This document shows, piece by piece, positions 59,362-64,000 of a DNA stretch of 64,000 nt; position 1 is the first letter of the stretch; each line of letters opens with the position of its first letter. Below the pieces are notes generated by a model. That model was not told the origin of the DNA, made no database searches, and worked only from the letters and a program-made list of their open reading frames with translations. Source of the DNA: Shimia sp. Alg240-R146 (lineage in GTDB: Bacteria; Pseudomonadota; Alphaproteobacteria; Rhodobacterales; Rhodobacteraceae). The DNA lies in contig NZ_CAMZOK010000002.1 of the NCBI RefSeq assembly GCF_947331465.1, positions 806,001 to 870,000 of the forward strand, written 5' to 3'. The position numbers were made by a program, and so were the translations under genes.

Positions 59362-59961
59362 ATGAGATCTTCTAAGTCCCGTTCGCGGAACAAAGGCAAC
59401 CGCAACAACCGTCCCTCCGGCAATATCGTCAACCGTGTGTTTGACAGCTCCGGCCCTGAGGGCAAGGTGCGCGGTACCCCGCAGCAAGTTATAGACAAAT
59501 ACAACCAGTTGGCGCGCGACAGCCAGTTGGGCAATGACCGTGTTGCCACTGAAAACTTTCAGCAGCATGCGGAGCATTATCAACGCATGCTCAACGAAGC
59601 ACAGCGCGAGCAAGACGCGCGCCGTGAAGAGCAGGAACGCCAGAACCGTGAGCGTCAGCAAGACCGTGATCGCGAGCGGCGTGAGCGTATCGAGCGCCAA
59701 GAGCGTGAAGGCAACAACGGTGGCGAGAAGGCACCTCAGGCGCCTGCGCATGCACCCGTGTCGGCGGACCCTTCGGAATCCGATCAACCTGATGTGATTG
59801 GTGAAGTGGCAGACAGCGGTTTGGTGGAAACGCCCGAGACCGCCCCCGAGGCGCCAAAGCCGAAGAAGCCACCACGCAAGCGCAGCCCGCGCAAGAAGCC
59901 TGTTGAGGCCGCGCCTGTTGAGGCTCCGGCCCCTAGCGAGGACAGCTCAGCGGCAGAGTGA
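59362..59961 (+). CDS. DUF4167 domain protein
   Basis: The 199-residue protein has a basic start (MRSSKSRSRNKGNRNNRPSGNIVNRVFDSSGPEGKVRGTPQQVIDKYNQLARDSQLGNDRVATENFQQHAEHYQRML) typical of alphaproteobacterial DUF4167, a charged coiled region rich in Arg and Glu (about 85-120), an acidic Pro-rich segment and a basic tail (KPPRKRSPRKKP). Unknown role, probably nucleic-acid associated. The 226-bp gap before it contains nothing I can identify. Confidence 0.85.
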   Translation: MRSSKSRSRNKGNRNNRPSGNIVNRVFDSSGPEGKVRGTPQQVIDKYNQLARDSQLGNDRVATENFQQHAEHYQRMLNEAQREQDARREEQERQNRERQQDRDRERRERIERQEREGNNGGEKAPQAPAHAPVSADPSESDQPDVIGEVADSGLVETPETAPEAPKPKKPPRKRSPRKKPVEAAPVEAPAPSEDSSAAE

Positions 59962-59987
59962 TCTGAGTGCAGACCTAGATTTTTGAG

Positions 59988-60016
59988 AACCCCGAGGCGT
60001 TGCCTTGGGGTTTTTT
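59988..60016 (+). terminator. Rho-independent terminator after the DUF4167 gene
   Basis: CCCCGAGGC pairs with GCCTTGGGG around GTT, followed by six T. Confidence 0.85.
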
Positions 60017-60063
60017 GCGAGTCGGGGGTAGCGGGCTTTGGCAAGGCGCCATGTGGCCAATGA

Positions 60064-60483
60064 TTAATAGGTGCGGCGCAAACGCCTTAGCGAGAGCGCC
60101 GCCATACCCCAGAAAATCAGAATGAATTGGGATTCCGGATCGCCGAACATCATGAAAACATCAGAGGCACAGTCCAAGGAAATGAGCCAGATAGCAAATG
60201 CTGCACTCAGAGAAGCGAAAATGAAGAAAACAATTTCGAATGTGCTTGGAACGGCGCGGACACGCGCAAGCCTTAATACAAGGGGAACAACAAAGGTTAT
60301 GAGTAGTAAGAACTCCACGCCGGCATCGCTTCCTGAACTCAAAAGTTCACGACATCGGGTGATTTGTGTATTGGGCATCTTTGATAGCCAATATGGAAAG
60401 TCCTCAGGGAAAAATCCGATCACGGACAAGAGTGTCATTTGGACACAATAGACGCCGTTCAAGATCCTCGCGTGAAGATGCAT
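60064..60483 (-). CDS. Small membrane protein of unknown function, low G+C
   Basis: The 139-residue protein has about four hydrophobic segments (NGVYCVQMTLLSVIGFF, FLLLITFVVPLVLRLA, FEIVFFIFASLSAAFAIWLISL, FILIFWGMAALSL). It starts four bases after the rsmA stop on the same strand, so it may be at the end of the lptD-surA-pdxA-rsmA operon. Composition is unlike its neighbours: about 38 percent G+C in 60181-60240. No family recognised; could be a recent insertion. Confidence 0.55.
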   Translation of the reverse strand: MHLHARILNGVYCVQMTLLSVIGFFPEDFPYWLSKMPNTQITRCRELLSSGSDAGVEFLLLITFVVPLVLRLARVRAVPSTFEIVFFIFASLSAAFAIWLISLDCASDVFMMFGDPESQFILIFWGMAALSLRRLRRTY

Positions 60484-60486
60484 GTC

Positions 60487-61329
60487 TCAGTCTTTTTCAA
60501 ACGTCCGTGCCAAGGCGCAGAATTGCTCCAAACCCACTTGTTCGGCGCGATCTGTGGGTTTGATGCCTGCCGACAAAAGGCGATCTTCGATGTCGGGGGC
60601 TTGTCCCTTGAGAGAGCCGCGCAGCATTTTGCGACGCTGGTTGAAGGCAGCGGCCACAAGGCGTGAGAGGATCGCGGGATCGGCCGGATAGCGCGGTTCG
60701 GGCAGGGCGGTCAGATGCACAACGGCGGAATGCACTTTGGGTGGCGGCGAAAACGCCTCGGGCGGCAGGGTCATGACGATTTTGGCGTCCGCGCGCCATT
60801 GCGCGAGCAGAGCAAGGCGACCGTAGGCTTTGGAGCCGGGGGTGGCGATGATGCGTTCTGCGACCTCGCGTTGGAACATCAGGGTTAGGCTTTGCCAATA
60901 TGGCGGCCATTGTTTGGGCGTAAGCCAGCGCACCAGAAGTTCGGTGCCGACGTTGTAGGGCAGGTTGGCGGCGACGCGGATGGGGGGCGTCAGGTGGCTG
61001 AGCGGATCGATCTCCAGCGCGTCGCCGTTGATGACTTCAAGCTGACCGGGATAGGCATCAGCAATCTCGGCCAGCGCGGGCATGCAGCGTTCGTCTTTTT
61101 CAATCGCCAGCACTTTGCGCGCGCCTTCGGCCAAAAGGCCGCGCGTCAGGCCACCGGGGCCGGGACCGATTTCAAGGATGTCGCAATCGGAAAGCTCGCC
61201 AGCACGGCGGGCGATCTTGGCGGTCAGGTTGAGATCCAGCAGAAAGTTCTGGCCCAAAGATTTGCGCGCAGACAAGCCGTGTGTGGTGATCACCTCGCGC
61301 AGAGGGGGAAGATCGTCGATGGCGCTCAT
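60487..61329 (-). CDS. rsmA: 16S rRNA (adenine1518-N6/adenine1519-N6)-dimethyltransferase
   Basis: The 280-residue protein has [40 protein letters not shown] and [18 protein letters not shown] (NLPY), the KsgA/RsmA signature. It dimethylates two adenines in helix 45 of 16S rRNA during small-subunit maturation. The start at 61329 gives the family length; the open frame continues into the repeat and pdxA. Confidence 0.95.
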   Translation of the reverse strand: MSAIDDLPPLREVITTHGLSARKSLGQNFLLDLNLTAKIARRAGELSDCDILEIGPGPGGLTRGLLAEGARKVLAIEKDERCMPALAEIADAYPGQLEVINGDALEIDPLSHLTPPIRVAANLPYNVGTELLVRWLTPKQWPPYWQSLTLMFQREVAERIIATPGSKAYGRLALLAQWRADAKIVMTLPPEAFSPPPKVHSAVVHLTALPEPRYPADPAILSRLVAAAFNQRRKMLRGSLKGQAPDIEDRLLSAGIKPTDRAEQVGLEQFCALARTFEKD

Positions 61330-61349
61330 GTCGGGGCCTTTGGGTTTTG

Positions 61350-61404
61350 GCGGCTGCGCCGCGTTTCTGTGCCTCCGGCGGGGATATTTCGGGCAAGAGG
61401 AAGC
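61350..61404 (-). repeat. Dispersed intergenic element, copy D
   Basis: Read on the minus strand just after pdxA: GCTTCCTCTTGCCCGAAATATCCCCGCCGGAGGC, followed by a GCGGC-GCA-GCCGC hairpin before rsmA. It is the best example of the shared core. Confidence 0.65.
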
Positions 61405-61405
61405 G

Positions 61406-62377
61406 TCAAGCGGTGCTGGCCATCCTCCAGGCCAAGCGCAGGGCTTCGATTGTGCTTGTGGGGTTGGCGATGCCTTGGCCTGCGATGTCAAACGCAGTGC
61501 CGTGATCGGGCGAGGTGCGAATGAAGGGCAGACCAAGCGTGACGTTCACGCCGCGGTCAAAGTCCAAGGTCTTGATCGGGATCAGCGCCTGATCGTGGTA
61601 GGCGCAGATGGCAGCGTCATAGCGCGCGCGCGCCGCCGCGTGAAACATGGTGTCGGCGGGAAGGGGACCGGCGAGGTCATAGCCTTGGGCCTGCAATTCT
61701 TCGATGACTGGCGCAATGATGCGGGCGTCCTCAAGGCCCATGGCACCGCCTTCGCCCGCGTGAGGGTTCAGACCAGCGACCGCAAGGCGGGGATTTGCAA
61801 TGCCAAATTGGGTGCGCAGACCTTTGGCGGTGATGCGAATGGTGTCGCGCAAAAGGTCCGGGGTGAGCGCGTCTGGAACGTCGGCCAGCGGAATGTGGAT
61901 AGTTGTCGGCACGACACGCAACTGATCTGAGGCCAGCATCATCACCGCGTTATCAATTCCGCCTAGATGCGCGAGGAACTCGGTGTGGCCGGGATAGGGG
62001 AAGTCGGCCCCGTCCTTGAGCGCTTTCTTGTGGATCGGCAACGTGCAGATCGCGCTCGCCGCGCCGGACATAGCAAGGTCCGTGCCACGGCGGATTGCGG
62101 TGATGATGTGCTTGGCATGGGTCGCGTCAGGCACACCAGGCATGCGTGGCGCGGCGAAGTCCTGTGCTAGAACGGGTAGCGCGGAGGGCATGACGCCAGC
62201 GGCCTCAGTCGGCGATGCGATTACCTTGCAAGGCACGGCGCCCGGCAGGTGAGCAGGATCGCCAATCAGGAAAAAGCTCATGTCCGCTTTAAGGGCGTCC
62301 CAAGCTTTTTCGATGATGTCCAAACCAATGCCCGCGGGCTCTCCGCAGCTGACGGCGATAGGCGCGGGCGAGGTCAT
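61406..62377 (-). CDS. pdxA: 4-hydroxythreonine-4-phosphate dehydrogenase
   Basis: The 323-residue protein has [67 protein letters not shown], and [35 protein letters not shown]. It acts in the DXP-dependent pyridoxal phosphate route that also uses PdxH (11852). The start at 62377 overlaps surA by four bases. Confidence 0.94.
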   Translation of the reverse strand: MTSPAPIAVSCGEPAGIGLDIIEKAWDALKADMSFFLIGDPAHLPGAVPCKVIASPTEAAGVMPSALPVLAQDFAAPRMPGVPDATHAKHIITAIRRGTDLAMSGAASAICTLPIHKKALKDGADFPYPGHTEFLAHLGGIDNAVMMLASDQLRVVPTTIHIPLADVPDALTPDLLRDTIRITAKGLRTQFGIANPRLAVAGLNPHAGEGGAMGLEDARIIAPVIEELQAQGYDLAGPLPADTMFHAAARARYDAAICAYHDQALIPIKTLDFDRGVNVTLGLPFIRTSPDHGTAFDIAGQGIANPTSTIEALRLAWRMASTA

Positions 62378-63606
62378 TTCTCGACGATGCGGGCCTCTGC
62401 GCGCAGCTGGCTGAGGAAGCTTTCGGCATAGTTCTCCAGACGCTGGGTGCGCAGGGCATTGGCCACATCTTCGCGTGAAAGTTCTTCGCCAAGGTCGGCG
62501 GTGCGGCCGCACAGCATCAGCATAATAAGCGACTGCCCGTTGGCGGTGGTCAAAGCGGTGGAGATTTCGTGATCGTCCATCTTGGCAAGCTCAAGTGCGA
62601 TGTCACGGGGAACCTCGCCCATAGCCTGAGATTGGCGGTCCAGAAGTTCGGCCGGTTGATCTTTATTGATGCCGTAAAGGTCGTCGCAGCGGTCAACGCG
62701 GTTGGCAATATCGGTGGCCTTGGCCAGATTTTCCGGCGTGCGCCCGCCGGGCAAGTAGTACATGGCGTAGTCGATCTCGGAATAGCGCGGCGCAGGGCGG
62801 GCGGATTCCTCGACGCGCCGCATCTGAAATAGTGCCACGGCGTTTGGCAACTGCACGGGGGCGGTGACTTCGCCTGGCGACAAGGCCGCGATTAGCGGGC
62901 GCAGCTGCGGCGGTAGTTTTGTGACCGACATCCATTCGATGCGGCCGCCGTTGTCCTTTGTGGGCGCACCGGAATAGGCGCGGGCCGCGTTTTCGAAGTC
63001 GTCAAACGAGCGGATGTCGGACAGTTGGTCGGCGAGCGACATGACCTGCGCCTGATTTTGCGGGGTCAGCGGAATGACGATTTCGCTGAGCAATACGCGA
63101 ATGCCGCCGGCGCCGGTGCTAGACGCCACAGCGCGGTCGATTTCTTCTTCGGAAATTTGAACGCTGCCACCAAAACGTGATTGTACGTAGCCGCGCCAAG
63201 TGATGCCCGAGATAATGAAATCGCGCATGGTTTCTTCGTCGATGCCCTCGCCAGCCAGTGCCTTGAGCATGGCATCAGGTTCCATGTTCACCCGCTGCGC
63301 AAATTCGGCAAGTCCGGCCTGAATGCCTTCGTCAGTGGCCTGAATGCCAAAAATCCCTGCGGCCTGAAGTTTTAGTCGGTCATCAATCAGTTGTTCCCGG
63401 GCGGTTTCGATGGTGTCGCCCGCGGTGTTCATCACGACCAGAAGGCGCGCGCGTTGATCGATTTCATACGCGGTGATGACGCCGTCATTGACGGTGATCG
63501 CCGGGGAAAACGCGCCTTGAGCCAGAGCTGGCGCGACCAGTCCGAGAGCAGTGTATGCCGTCACGGTGGCGGAAAGTGCGAAGCGTTTGATAAGGCACGA
63601 TGTCAT
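62374..63606 (-). CDS. surA: Periplasmic peptidyl-prolyl isomerase SurA
   Basis: The 410-residue protein has a signal peptide ending in VAPALAQG, the SurA-N chaperone domain (VITAYEIDQRARLLVVMNTAGDTIETAREQLIDDRLKLQAAG) and one parvulin-like domain (about residues 170-270). It carries outer-membrane proteins, including LptD, through the periplasm. The start at 63606 has AGGAAAG before it and yields a clean signal peptide; the frame is open to 63633, where ATG overlaps the lptD stop, so that start is also possible. Confidence 0.92.
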   Translation of the reverse strand: MTSCLIKRFALSATVTAYTALGLVAPALAQGAFSPAITVNDGVITAYEIDQRARLLVVMNTAGDTIETAREQLIDDRLKLQAAGIFGIQATDEGIQAGLAEFAQRVNMEPDAMLKALAGEGIDEETMRDFIISGITWRGYVQSRFGGSVQISEEEIDRAVASSTGAGGIRVLLSEIVIPLTPQNQAQVMSLADQLSDIRSFDDFENAARAYSGAPTKDNGGRIEWMSVTKLPPQLRPLIAALSPGEVTAPVQLPNAVALFQMRRVEESARPAPRYSEIDYAMYYLPGGRTPENLAKATDIANRVDRCDDLYGINKDQPAELLDRQSQAMGEVPRDIALELAKMDDHEISTALTTANGQSLIMLMLCGRTADLGEELSREDVANALRTQRLENYAESFLSQLRAEARIVEK

Positions 63607-63629
63607 ATCGTTGGGTCTTTCCTGTTTGA

Positions 63630-64000
63630 TCATCCGCAGGTGCGGTCGTAGCTTTTGTCTTGGGCGTTCACCGAAAACCCGAGCAGGGCAACGGACAGGC
63701 CGATTTTCGTGTCCGATTGAACGGTAGAGGATGTTGAAAACTTGCGCGAGAGAGAAAGTTCAAGTTTCAGGCACTCATTGCGGTATTCCAGTCCGAGTCC
63801 GGCCTCTGCGGTGCGCCCGGCGCCCGCATCAAAGCGCCAGTCAAGCAGGCCGGTCCAGTGACGGCTTAGGCGGTAGCTGCTGTCAAGTACCCACTCTGAC
63901 AGAACCTCACTGCGGTTTTCGGCGGCGTCTGCGTCCAGCCACACAAAACTTGCGTCAAGCCACAGGCGCTGGTTGGTCCAGCCAAGGCGGGCAGCGGCTT
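63630..64000 (-). CDS. lptD: LPS-assembly protein LptD, C-terminal part (cut by window edge)
   Basis: The frame enters from the right edge and ends at 63630. The visible 122 residues (RLGWTNQRLWLDASFVWLDADAAENRSEVLSEW, LEYRNECLKLELSLSRKFSTSSTVQSDTKIGLSVALLGF) are C-terminal beta-barrel strands of LptD, ending in a conserved Cys (RTCG). LptD inserts lipopolysaccharide into the outer membrane. The order lptD-surA-pdxA-rsmA is the classic proteobacterial one. Confidence 0.88.
   Translation of the reverse strand, partial: AAARLGWTNQRLWLDASFVWLDADAAENRSEVLSEWVLDSSYRLSRHWTGLLDWRFDAGAGRTAEAGLGLEYRNECLKLELSLSRKFSTSSTVQSDTKIGLSVALLGFSVNAQDKSYDRTCG

Overview
The window looks like ordinary chromosome of an alphaproteobacterium of the order Rhodobacterales (Roseobacter/Rhodobacter type). 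The basis is G+C-rich coding sequence with GTG/TTG starts, the lptD-surA-pdxA-rsmA block, the fabI/pdxH/cold-shock/DUF192/tRNA-Pro neighbourhood, a B12-dependent ribonucleotide reductase, MttB-superfamily and GcvT-type one-carbon enzymes, and a DUF4167 gene. I see no prophage, insertion sequence, CRISPR array, plasmid or secretion locus.

Layout. 1-13.6 kb: truncated Tat-exported CpdB, an OafA-type acyltransferase, ppiD-trpE, an aminotransferase, gpt, an APC permease, fabI with an L,D-transpeptidase, pdxH, a double cold-shock protein and a DUF192 protein. 13.6-21.2 kb: tRNA-Pro, nrdJ behind a pair of NrdR-type boxes, and an MttB-family methyltransferase with an unusual regulated leader. 21.4-24.6 kb: soxR with a near-canonical SoxR box driving a VOC protein and an EamA exporter, then a recent 395-bp duplication that yields two almost identical YjbR proteins. 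24.6-29.7 kb: the operon cysS-cimA-orf39-hydrolase-phytoene-synthase-like. 29.7-38.7 kb: MFS carrier, AlkA-type glycosylase, esterase, outer-membrane barrel, HNH endonuclease, arginase/ornithine cyclodeaminase with a divergent Lrp regulator, dsbB-yqaA. 38.8-46.4 kb: tRNA-Leu, an asparagine-synthase-like enzyme, a MobA-like transferase and two divergent FAD/GcvT oxidase paralogues. 46.5-64 kb: Fur/Mur, an RNA helicase, a tight five-gene operon (nucleoside hydrolase, GNAT, SelO, EEP, PhzF), an orphan iron-binding protein, mazG, an amidohydrolase, prfA-prmC, DUF4167 and rsmA-pdxA-surA-lptD.

The most interesting signal is upstream of cysS. A 14-residue reading frame (MNKARTIIICCITC) carries four Ile and three Cys codons among its last eight and appears to start at the very 5' end of its transcript. 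It is followed by mutually exclusive stems, one of them overlapping its stop codon, and by a strand complementary to the cysS Shine-Dalgarno. The operon encodes cysteinyl-tRNA synthetase and citramalate synthase (isoleucine pathway), so the peptide composition matches both products. I propose a dual Cys/Ile attenuator. The sequence elements are read directly; the mechanism is inference.

Other points of interest: NrdR-type boxes shared by nrdJ and an HNH endonuclease gene; a 20-bp perfect palindrome plus a small ORF and an inverted repeat ahead of the MttB-like gene; a low-G+C segment that replaces the anticodon-binding part of cysS; and dispersed intergenic repeat elements. All calls come from reading the sequence alone; no database search was run.
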